Assembly: GCA_034189865.1 (NCBI GenBank)
Contig: JAXHTV010000001.1
Coordinates: 62,001-126,000 of the forward strand
Direction of reading: 5' to 3'
Length of the DNA stretch: 64,000 nucleotides
Source of the DNA: Pseudomonadota bacterium
GTDB taxonomy: Bacteria > Pseudomonadota > Gammaproteobacteria > UBA5335
The translations under genes and the position numbers were made by a program. Position 1 is the first letter of the stretch. Every line of letters starts with the position of its first letter. This document shows positions 38,507 through 45,709 of this stretch, piece by piece. The notes under the pieces are model-generated. The model did not search any database and was not told where the DNA came from. It saw only the letters and a list, made by a program, of their open reading frames with translations.

Positions 38507-38758
38507 TTATCGTTCGCCAATCCCCTTAACAGCCCACATCACGGCCTCTTGAAGACGAAGACGCGCCTGCTCCAAGTAGGCGTTGTTGCAACCCGCGTGC
38601 TCGGCCTCCGATAAATTGAGCTCGAACTGTTCGGCCAAGACGCGAATTGCGTTGGCCCTCGTAATCTCTTCACCGGTAAAGGGTCGAGCTTCTCTCACCA
38701 TCGGTCCACGACGTGAAACTTCCATTCCTTCTAACGTCGGAATATCCATCTCATCCAT
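38507..38758 (-). CDS. Small helical protein resembling Acb2/Tad1-type cyclic-nucleotide sponges
   Basis: 83-residue soluble protein with two predicted helices: FTGEEITRANAIRVLAEQF and, after a short turn, YLEQARLRLQEAVMWAVKGI. The second helix, with its Gln/Glu-x-x-Met-Trp-x-x-Lys/Arg-x-Ile pattern, resembles the hairpin domain of phage Acb2 proteins. Those bind cyclic di- and trinucleotides to block CBASS and Thoeris immunity. Homologues are typically phage- or prophage-borne and 80-100 residues long, as here. The resemblance is by eye over a short protein and could be chance. It stands alone between the GAF-GGDEF-EAL gene and a parvulin gene, with no phage genes nearby. Confidence 0.5.
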   Translation of the reverse strand: MDEMDIPTLEGMEVSRRGPMVREARPFTGEEITRANAIRVLAEQFELNLSEAEHAGCNNAYLEQARLRLQEAVMWAVKGIGER

Positions 38759-38944
38759 CCCATTCCTCCACGGCGGCTGATCAGGTTCGCCCTCATTGTA
38801 AGCGAACTCTTACAGTTCATAAAAAAAGTGATTCTTGACGTGAGAAAGAATTCGTTCAATCTCCGCTGAGAGGAGAGAACACCCATCTTAAGAACGAGTT
38901 GCCGCGACGTGCGCTGACCGAGATCACCTGCGGTATTATTGACT

Positions 38945-39832
38945 TCACTCAACGTCTTTTGAGGCACACGGAACGGCACGGGGCGGTTCATTGCCCACTC
39001 GCAGACGATAGCGGGATACAATCTCGCAAACCGCGCGCTCCGTTTGCTGACTTTGCGCCTGGGCGTAATAGTCAGCTAGGACCCGCGAGTAGACGGAATC
39101 AAGCAAGGGTAGCCGAGGGGATTGGCGAGTCTCTACCCACACGAGATGAAATCCAAAAGGACTTTCCCAGGGACCCTGCCACTGGCGAAGAGGCACCTCT
39201 GCGATCGTTTCCGCAAACGTTGGTCCGAACATGTGAGCGACTTCGGATAACAAACGTCCCTTGATGAATTGGCCGTGAATGAACGGATCCCCGCCATCGA
39301 CGGGCCATTGGGGGTCGTCCTCCTCGCGGAGCTGAAGCAGTCGGTCCTCGGCATCGCCGAACGCCTTCACCCCCCGTCGCTTTTCGCTAAAAAAAACATG
39401 TCGAAAATCGACCACGCCGGGCAATTCGTAGCGCTCTTGGTGGCGCCGAAACCAGTCTTCAAGCATGGCCTCAGTTGGCTCGGCCGGTGTTTGCGAGGCC
39501 TCTAGATATAGCATCAATTTGCGACCCATATGCCGTGCCAGAATCCGGTCGTGCCGATCCAGACCCAACGCCACGGCTTCCTGTCGCAGGATCTCTTCGC
39601 GTACGAAATCCCAGAAAGCGTCTTCCCGCTCGGCCGTCACCGCTTGCGGCTGTTCCATCAACAGTTGCCGGGTTTCGGGGAGGATAACGATCTCGAGGGG
39701 ATCCTGTTCCGAGGCGAGCTTTCCACCGCGCCACCCGGCCACCAGAAAAATCAAACCGCCCAGGAGCAAAAAATGCAGTAACGGCTCGGAAGAAACCCGG
39801 ATTAAAGGCCGTACCAAATAGCGGAAGTCCAT
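38945..39832 (-). CDS. Membrane-anchored parvulin-type peptidyl-prolyl isomerase
   Basis: 295-residue protein with an N-terminal membrane anchor (PLLHFLLLGGLIFLVAGW), a helical region and a PpiC/rotamase-like domain at about 125-250 (VDFRHVFFSEKRRG to SPFGFHLVWVETR). The FGFHLV segment near its end is typical of parvulins, although several active-site positions look diverged. It probably helps fold or assemble envelope proteins. Its start overlaps the end of the DUF3604 gene by 31 bases on the same strand, so the two are translated together. This linkage suggests that the isomerase serves the DUF3604 protein or shares its route. Confidence 0.82.
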   Translation of the reverse strand: MDFRYLVRPLIRVSSEPLLHFLLLGGLIFLVAGWRGGKLASEQDPLEIVILPETRQLLMEQPQAVTAEREDAFWDFVREEILRQEAVALGLDRHDRILARHMGRKLMLYLEASQTPAEPTEAMLEDWFRRHQERYELPGVVDFRHVFFSEKRRGVKAFGDAEDRLLQLREEDDPQWPVDGGDPFIHGQFIKGRLLSEVAHMFGPTFAETIAEVPLRQWQGPWESPFGFHLVWVETRQSPRLPLLDSVYSRVLADYYAQAQSQQTERAVCEIVSRYRLRVGNEPPRAVPCASKDVE

Positions 39833-41637
39833 GCCCGTTCCCGACCCTCAAATCGCGCCGCACAGATCAGGGGTTTGACTTCTTCATCCCCCAGCTCGTC
39901 GCATGCGATATCACTCCATCGAGGCGTCGGAATCTGAAGCACGCGGGCGTAATAGGCCGCAGGCCGAGAGGGGTCAAACTCGGAATCTTCCCAAACCGCG
40001 CAGAGCTCTGCTTGTCCCGACGCTTCATCAACAGCGACTGCCACATCGATGACGCTTTCCCGTCGCTCACGGTCTTCGTCGGGCCACACTTTGACGATTT
40101 GAACCCGCTCAAGTGGGGTTTGATCCTGCGTGGCCCACACCAAAAATTTCGGCTGGGCAGTCTCCACCGCAGATGTCTCGGGGAGCCGTCCGCCCATAGG
40201 GACCCCACTTTCGTATGCGTTCTCAATCATATCTGAATCTTCGCAGGCCGAGGATCCGAAATCCCACCCGCCAAAGAACCGAACCGGAATACGTGGGCCA
40301 CTGGTGGCATAGGTCTCCCGTCGGTAGAGCGCTTCGAAAAGCGCATCGCGCGAATTCTCGACCGACCAAACGGCGGCCAAACCACCACTTCCAAAATACG
40401 GCGTCTGCAACCGCTCCAGCGGATCGATTTGTTCTAATCGCTTATGGCCAATAAACTCTGACTCTTCGACCAAACCTGGCGTGGCATTGTGGGTATCGGT
40501 ACTGGCGATCACACCCAACTCGTAAGGGTTGACGCCTAACCGCTCGAACTCCACCAGTCCGGCGGCCAAGACTTCCCGGACATAGTCCATGCGGTCAGCG
40601 CACACGATGCCAAGCCCCTCACCGTCTTTGCGACAAGGTTTGATGGGTAGAAGCTCGAATTTACACAATTCATCGGCGCTGAACAGATCATTGCACTCTG
40701 AGGCGCCTTTGGTCTGGTAGATTTCCATCAACCGTTCGATTTCGGACCGGAGCTTAGCGTCTTCATACGCGCGCTCATCTCTCAATAGGAACCGTCCCGT
40801 GGCGCCGAACATACCGCCACCGGACTGGTTGCTGTTGTGGGGAATGGCGATGACTTCACAACCCGTACCGGCATCAATACATTCGTTTTTCAGGCGTTTC
40901 CAGAGCTGGTTTGGCTTGGGTGCCTCAAAATAGGAGGTAGGCGCCGCCGGAACTTGATCGTTGCGGAACAATACATTTCGATGCAAAGTTTGACCATAAG
41001 TCGCCGCCGTGTATTCGTAACCGACGAAGGTCGTGAACCGACAATCGGTACGATCGTAATAGTCTTCCGCGGCCTGCTGGGTCCGGATCCAAGTATCTTG
41101 AGATGCGTCCCGACAAGCTCGGCCATCCGTGAAACAAGCCGGCGGACGAAACGGAATCGGTAACGCACTGAGCGCAACGCCCACAACACCAATCGTGGGG
41201 TGGCGGAAAATTCGACAGTACGGCGAACCGTAGGCGGATGAACGAGGGTCGCCGCAAATCTGGGTCTCGCCCAAGAACTCTGAGTGGTCCGTCACGGCAG
41301 CAAAATCCAGCGGCCTGCTCAATTGAACGCTGCGCTCCCCCAACATCACCGCTTCGCCGCGGGCAAAACGATATGCATCCGCGGGCTCAAGTCGCAGACC
41401 ACGCTGCCAAGCATCCCACGAGAAACTTGTGTGAACATGGAGATCGCCGAAATAGAGGTTTCCGTTCAGATTTCGATCTGCACAGGCTTCGCGATTTTCG
41501 GTGTAACGAACAGGCTCTGGCTGGCTGGCTACAGCGTATTCAAAGGGCAAAACCAGAACTAACAGAAAAAAACTGACCGAAGCTGATCTCACGATTGGTA
41601 TCGTTATTGTCAATCCCCCAATCCCGCAGTCTCGCAA
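39802..41637 (-). CDS. DUF3604 family exported PHP-like protein
   Basis: 611-residue exported protein of the DUF3604 family, which looks like a metal-dependent hydrolase of the PHP superfamily but has no established reaction. An N-terminal signal peptide (SVSFFLLVLVLPFEYAVAS) precedes LYFGDLHVHTSFSWD. The HxH pair at about residues 67-69 (HVH) would bind metal. Further probable ligands are in AAVTDHSEFLGE and later AIPHNSNQSGG and IASTDTHNATPG. These match PHP-type metal sites in order. It overlaps the parvulin gene by 31 bases. The substrate is unknown. Confidence 0.85.
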   Translation of the reverse strand: MRDCGIGGLTITIPIVRSASVSFFLLVLVLPFEYAVASQPEPVRYTENREACADRNLNGNLYFGDLHVHTSFSWDAWQRGLRLEPADAYRFARGEAVMLGERSVQLSRPLDFAAVTDHSEFLGETQICGDPRSSAYGSPYCRIFRHPTIGVVGVALSALPIPFRPPACFTDGRACRDASQDTWIRTQQAAEDYYDRTDCRFTTFVGYEYTAATYGQTLHRNVLFRNDQVPAAPTSYFEAPKPNQLWKRLKNECIDAGTGCEVIAIPHNSNQSGGGMFGATGRFLLRDERAYEDAKLRSEIERLMEIYQTKGASECNDLFSADELCKFELLPIKPCRKDGEGLGIVCADRMDYVREVLAAGLVEFERLGVNPYELGVIASTDTHNATPGLVEESEFIGHKRLEQIDPLERLQTPYFGSGGLAAVWSVENSRDALFEALYRRETYATSGPRIPVRFFGGWDFGSSACEDSDMIENAYESGVPMGGRLPETSAVETAQPKFLVWATQDQTPLERVQIVKVWPDEDRERRESVIDVAVAVDEASGQAELCAVWEDSEFDPSRPAAYYARVLQIPTPRWSDIACDELGDEEVKPLICAARFEGRERAWTSAIWYGL

Positions 41638-41811
41638 ACTAATTTAATCCGTTAAATCGAGCTACTCACATTAGTCGCTGCAACTCAGATTGGCAACCGC
41701 GTAGATTATATCGATAAGCAGAACCGTTCGTGATCAACCGCGCGAGAAAACCATGGGCCGGACAAAACCTGAGAAACCCAATCGGCGGAAACGGACCTGT
41801 GCGCCGGTGGA

Positions 41812-42768
41812 TTAAATCCCTTCGATCGGAAACCGCTGACGATCCAAATTAACGAAGCCCCGAGCCGGCAACCGCCTGGACTGATCGTAAATCGTATCGA
41901 ATGGCCGACGGTAGCGCGTGTAGACGTTAAAGCCATGAAGCCGGAGAAAGGCCTCACCCATCCCGTCAACAGGCCCCAACTCCGATTCAATGGAAGGATA
42001 GCTTGCCAAAAACAATGCCACAGCACTGCGAGGACCGCTGTTCTGAAGCCCCGGCGCAAAGAACCCAACCGCCAGCGGGACAGGATCCAGCAAATTGATG
42101 TAGTGAACATAACGCGGCCCGGAGGGATACCAAGAAGCCGCCGAACCATGGGTTTCCACTTTCAACAAAGGCAAGCGATTGTTCATAGCCTCTTGGGGAC
42201 CATACCGACTAAACGCTGCCCGACGCACTTTGCCCAACGTGTCAGCAATGATAATGGTGCCTCCGCTGCCACCGCGAACATGAAACGCTTCGCCCCGCTC
42301 CATTGCAGATAACATGAGGTCCTTGAGGGTATTGATCGCCTCGCTGCGAAGCACGGGAGATTTCGGTATCGGCAAGACTCTCAGGATGTCCGCCAAGGAC
42401 TGGGATTGACTCGCGTAGTAGATGCCAATCACCGGTATGTTGCTGCTTTCGGCCAAACGCCGAAGACGATAGGGCTCCCGGCCCGGTGCCGCACCGAATC
42501 CATTCACGTAAAACAAGGGTTGTTGACGAGGACCCGAGCGGGTGCGACCAAGAAACGGCGGCACCTGATCTAGCGAGATACTACCGGGGTCGTAAAGGCA
42601 GCCGCCCTCACCGACCAAATATCCGTCGTAGGCACTGGGATCCAGTCCGGCCGGGGCAGCACGCGAGTCGTTACATGCCCATGCCGGCCCCAGGCTGATA
42701 AGCGCCAACAAACTTGCCGACGCCAAGAGAAAAAAGACCATACGACCTTGGGAGAACAACCGCCCCAT
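41812..42768 (-). CDS. Exported protein, possible alpha/beta hydrolase
   Basis: About 318 residues from the ATG at 42766-42768 (the frame opens at 42819). A signal peptide (MVFFLLASASLLALISLGPAWA) ends near AWA-C. The mature part shows an alpha/beta-hydrolase-like plan: PLFYVNGFGAAPG as the first strand and turn, FHVRGGSGGTIIIADTLGK as a nucleophile elbow with Ser in GGSGG, and INLLDPVP as a likely acidic residue. A His near the C-terminus (FLRLHGFNVYTRY) could complete a triad. I do not recognise the family. It is followed in the same direction by nothing within 170 bases, and the Gly/His-rich gene lies upstream. Confidence 0.55.
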   Translation of the reverse strand: MGRLFSQGRMVFFLLASASLLALISLGPAWACNDSRAAPAGLDPSAYDGYLVGEGGCLYDPGSISLDQVPPFLGRTRSGPRQQPLFYVNGFGAAPGREPYRLRRLAESSNIPVIGIYYASQSQSLADILRVLPIPKSPVLRSEAINTLKDLMLSAMERGEAFHVRGGSGGTIIIADTLGKVRRAAFSRYGPQEAMNNRLPLLKVETHGSAASWYPSGPRYVHYINLLDPVPLAVGFFAPGLQNSGPRSAVALFLASYPSIESELGPVDGMGEAFLRLHGFNVYTRYRRPFDTIYDQSRRLPARGFVNLDRQRFPIEGI

Positions 42769-42865
42769 CTTGCTGAGATTCGAACTCGTTGGTCCACCCA
42801 CCCACGTCAGAGGCCTCATCCGAACCCCGGAAACCCGGCGTTCGGGTCTCGACGAACATCGGACA

Positions 42866-43504
42866 CTACCGCGCCGCCATCGTATCGGCGATCAGCCGAT
42901 TTTGCTGCTCGATGTGGAGCAACATCTGGGGCATGAGGCGGGACATCACTTTCATGCGACCACCGCCTTGCTGACCGTGCCCCCCTTGAGAGTTGCCCTC
43001 ACCGCTGTCCTTCCCGCCATGTTGTCCGTGGGAACGTTCACCACCACCCCCTTTACCACCTTGGCCGTGCCGCTTTCCGCCATGCTCTCCTTGAGATCCT
43101 CCAGCACCATGGCCCTGGCGGCCATGTTCAGCGCCGGCCGCCGAATCCGAGGATTGATCTGAACCGCCGCTACAGTGACCGCCTCCTGCACCGCGGCCGT
43201 GTTCGCCTGCACCACCGGATTGCCCCTTTTCTGACTTCCCTCCGCCACAACCAGTCGATCCACGCTGTCCGGTGGAGGCAAGCAGCGTTTTCATCATGGC
43301 CATATGGCGACCAAGCATCTCCACACGTGTGGCAGGATCGTCTGTGGCCTGAATTTCCCCCATCAGCGTTTCCATGCCGGTGAGCATGGCGTCCACCATC
43401 ATATGTCGGGTATGGCCGCCACCCTGACCATGTTGCTGGGCAAACGCCGTCGAGCAAAAGAACAGTCCTAACAAGAGGCAAAAGTACGCAGGCCATTTCG
43501 TCAT
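42866..43504 (-). CDS. Gly/His-rich exported protein of unknown function
   Basis: 212 residues with a clear signal peptide (MTKWPAYFCLLLGLFFCSTAFA, cut after AFA). A helical Met-rich segment follows (about 35-80, HMMVDAMLTGMETLMGEIQ). Then comes a long low-complexity stretch (about 85-180) made of Gly, His, Ser, Gln and charged residues, with repeated GEHG, GQGG and HGG units. A C-terminal helix (MKVMSRLMPQMLLHIEQQN) closes it. The many His and Met suggest metal binding, which is inference. A perfect FNR-type box lies 87 bases before the start at a position consistent with activation when oxygen is low. No family is recognised. Confidence 0.7.
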   Translation of the reverse strand: MTKWPAYFCLLLGLFFCSTAFAQQHGQGGGHTRHMMVDAMLTGMETLMGEIQATDDPATRVEMLGRHMAMMKTLLASTGQRGSTGCGGGKSEKGQSGGAGEHGRGAGGGHCSGGSDQSSDSAAGAEHGRQGHGAGGSQGEHGGKRHGQGGKGGGGERSHGQHGGKDSGEGNSQGGHGQQGGGRMKVMSRLMPQMLLHIEQQNRLIADTMAAR

Positions 43505-43590
43505 TCGGTCGATCCATCCATCGTTGTGTCACGCACTAAGGAAGTAGTAGGCGACAAAATTATCCTAACCAAAACTCACCGGATGCCATT

Positions 43591-43604
43591 TTGATTAACA
43601 TCAA
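43591..43604 (-). promoter_or_regulatory. Perfect FNR/ANR-type box
   Basis: TTGAT-N4-ATCAA matches the FNR consensus exactly. On the minus strand GATAAT (43564-43559) is a likely -10, placing the start near 43552-43556. The box centre is then about 42-45 bases upstream, the class II activator position. The gene served would be the Gly/His-rich exported protein starting at 43504. CRP-family relatives with similar sites cannot be excluded. Confidence 0.65.
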
Positions 43605-43723
43605 AATCGATGATCAAAAAACCGCACCGACGGTGTCGAGAATTAGATTTATTCTGAAATCAATAAGCATTACTATAGATTCCCTGCTTCGCCGAATAAA
43701 TCTCAATATGGTGAAACTGCTGC

Positions 43724-44000
43724 ATGAACCCAGCCGTTCTCGGCGCCGGTTGCGTGCGAATCGGGACCACAACACTCAAAACCGCCTTGGACAGGCTTGG
43801 TTTTAGGCCGGTTAGCACATGATCAAGATGTTCGATAATCCGCCTCATGCCGAGCAGTGGTGAGGCGCGGCTGAAACCGATCACGGAAACTGGAACCCCG
43901 GTACGCGGACGCGAAAGTGATACTGGCCGTGTGTCGCACGCAAGCGTGGTACTCGCGTTCGCGGGGTTACCAGCGACTCAATCAGGACGTCAAGATATGA
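43724..44000 (+). pseudogene. Decayed sulfotransferase-family gene (Sulfotransfer_4-like)
   Basis: Fragments of a sulfotransferase-like protein occur in order but in shifted frames. From ATG 43724: AVLGAGCVRIGTTTLKTALD then RLGFRPV, the PAPS-binding start (family GxGxxRTGTxSLK). A +1 shift gives HMIKMFDNPPHAEQW (43816-43860), followed by an in-frame TGA. After another shift, from about 43902, YADAKVILAVCRTQAWY matches the family YPDAKVILTVRDPxxWY block. At least two frameshifts and one stop interrupt it, and the segment before YADAK is shortened. No intact C-terminal part is found up to 44236, where the MscS gene begins, though weak traces may persist. The gene is certainly not functional. 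Confidence 0.75.
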
Positions 44001-44236
44001 CTCCAACCGAGCGTGTAGGCATCCAATGTATAGGATAACCGGGCATCACGCTGTCACGTTCCCCGAACGCCGGCTGCTGAAAGCATATTCCCGTATGCCA
44101 GCGCCTCAGGAGAGTTCCAGCGCCACCTCATGGGCCATTCACCATTCCCGAGCGGTACACATTTACGTCATTGCCTGTGTCGCAAGCATCAAATTCTCGT
44201 CTGATTAGAACTGAAACACTGCTTAAGGAAGCAAAG

Positions 44237-45070
44237 ATGAACCCGCAAGAAATGATCGACAAAATTGATGTGGAATACTTATCTGCTTTTCTAATCGAGT
44301 TCGGTTTGAACCTGCTCGCGGCGGTTGCGATCTTCATTATCGGTCGCTGGATCGCCCGAGCACTGGCCAATCTGGCTCGTCGAGCCATGACCCGGGCAAA
44401 TGTCGACGAGACGCTGGTCGGATTTGTCGGCAATCTCACCTACATCGGCTTGCTCGCGTTCACGGTGCTGGCAGCACTCAGCGCGCTGGGCATTCAAACG
44501 ACATCCTTTATCGCCGTTTTAGGTGCCGCAGGCTTGGCGGTCGGTCTGGCACTCCAAGGTTCATTGGCGAACTTTGCCGCCGGCGTTTTGATGCTGATTT
44601 TCCGGCCCTTTAAGTTGGGGGACTTTGTGGAGGCCGCCGGTACAGCCGGAGTCGTGGAAGACATTCACATCTTCACCTGTCAACTGCGCACTCCGGACAA
44701 CAAAACAATCATCGTACCCAACGGCCACATCATGTCAGGCAACATCACAAACTATTCGGCCAAACCGAAACGGCGAGTGGATTTCGTCTTTGGCGTTGGT
44801 TACGAAGCGGATATCGACACAGTGAAAGCCGTCATCGAAGATCAAGTTAAAAAAGACGACCGCATCCTGCTAGATGACGGGATCACCATCGGTGTGTTGG
44901 AACTGGCGGATAGCAGCGTCAACTTCGCCGTGCGCGTTTGGGTCAATGCCGCCGACTATTGGGATGTTTTCTTCCATACCAACGAGGCGATGAAGAAGCG
45001 CTTCGACGCGGAAGGTATCTCCATACCCTTCCCGCAAAGGGATGTTCATCTGCATCAGGTCAACGCCTGA
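44237..45070 (+). CDS. mscS: Small-conductance mechanosensitive channel (MscS family)
   Basis: Tension-gated channel that releases solutes on hypo-osmotic shock. The 277-residue length is that of E. coli MscS. Three membrane helices precede the pore helix AAGLAVGLALQGSLANFAAG, and the beta domain begins FRPFKLGDFVE. The C-terminal cytoplasmic cage ends near GISIPFPQRDVHLHQ, as in the family. Start ATG at 44237, preceded by AAGGAAG; the frame opens earlier at 44171 but that lacks the family N-terminus. It lies just after the sulfotransferase relic. Confidence 0.94.
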   Translation: MNPQEMIDKIDVEYLSAFLIEFGLNLLAAVAIFIIGRWIARALANLARRAMTRANVDETLVGFVGNLTYIGLLAFTVLAALSALGIQTTSFIAVLGAAGLAVGLALQGSLANFAAGVLMLIFRPFKLGDFVEAAGTAGVVEDIHIFTCQLRTPDNKTIIVPNGHIMSGNITNYSAKPKRRVDFVFGVGYEADIDTVKAVIEDQVKKDDRILLDDGITIGVLELADSSVNFAVRVWVNAADYWDVFFHTNEAMKKRFDAEGISIPFPQRDVHLHQVNA

Positions 45071-45084
45071 CACCGCGCGCTTCC

Positions 45085-45138
45085 ATTCGCCGACCGGTCA
45101 CCGTCGAAAATCGCCCCCGACGGTGCCGGTCGGCGAAT
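45085..45138. repeat. Long near-perfect inverted repeat between convergent genes
   Basis: Left arm 45085-45106 (22 bases) pairs with right arm 45118-45138 (21 bases) with a single unpaired base and an 11-base loop. It lies between the convergent mscS and cytochrome genes. It lacks a T-tract on either side, so it is either a factor-assisted bidirectional terminator or a palindromic (REP-like) unit. No second copy was noticed in the window. Confidence 0.75.
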
Positions 45139-45150
45139 ATCGCCCCGCGC

Positions 45151-45633
45151 TTAAGGCTGTTGTATTTCTTTCAGGTATTCGATAACACCATCGACGTGAC
45201 GTGTCACTTCGGCGTCGCCGCCATAATGCAAGGCGGAGAAAATTGCTCCCCAAACCGGCATTTCCTTGTAACCGTGAGCGCGGATATTGGTGCGGCTCGA
45301 CTGCCGTCCATCAATCATGTCGCGCATTTCCCTCTCGGGAAACACACCGCCGTTCTGCTCGGCCATTCGAGTCAGATCCGTGGGTTTAACCGACATAAAT
45401 TCGGCAATGGGCCCATCTCCCAGCCCAGCCAAACCGTGACAACTACCGCAGTAGGCGACGTACTGTCCGCGGGGCGTTCCCAGTGGAGGGAGATCTTTTA
45501 ATGCTTCATCCGAATACTCAAGACCGCTGGCCGACGGGCCGGAGGCCGAAATGCCGCCGCTGAGGACGATCATGGATAATCCGATGGCAAGATAACTCAT
45601 TCGCCCAAGAAAACGTGTGCCCGCGATGACCAT
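45151..45633 (-). CDS. Exported c-type cytochrome (monohaem, class I-like)
   Basis: 160-residue periplasmic electron carrier. The signal region (MVIAGTRFLGRMSYLAIGLSM) runs to about residue 31. One haem site, CGSCH (Cys62, Cys65, His66), is visible in VAYCGSCHGLAGLGDGP. A Met in YKEMPVWG is the likely sixth ligand. The start may be the ATG at 45631-45633 or the ATG at 45598-45600. It resembles soluble cytochromes c-55x that carry electrons to oxidases or reductases, and the partner is unknown. It converges on mscS across the long inverted repeat. Confidence 0.88.
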   Translation of the reverse strand: MVIAGTRFLGRMSYLAIGLSMIVLSGGISASGPSASGLEYSDEALKDLPPLGTPRGQYVAYCGSCHGLAGLGDGPIAEFMSVKPTDLTRMAEQNGGVFPEREMRDMIDGRQSSRTNIRAHGYKEMPVWGAIFSALHYGGDAEVTRHVDGVIEYLKEIQQP

Positions 45634-45709
45634 TCCCTGACTCTCCCGGTTTCTGATCGAAACGTTACCGAGAACTGAGAATATCCCCCGCCGAGCCCGT
45701 AGCGTTGAT

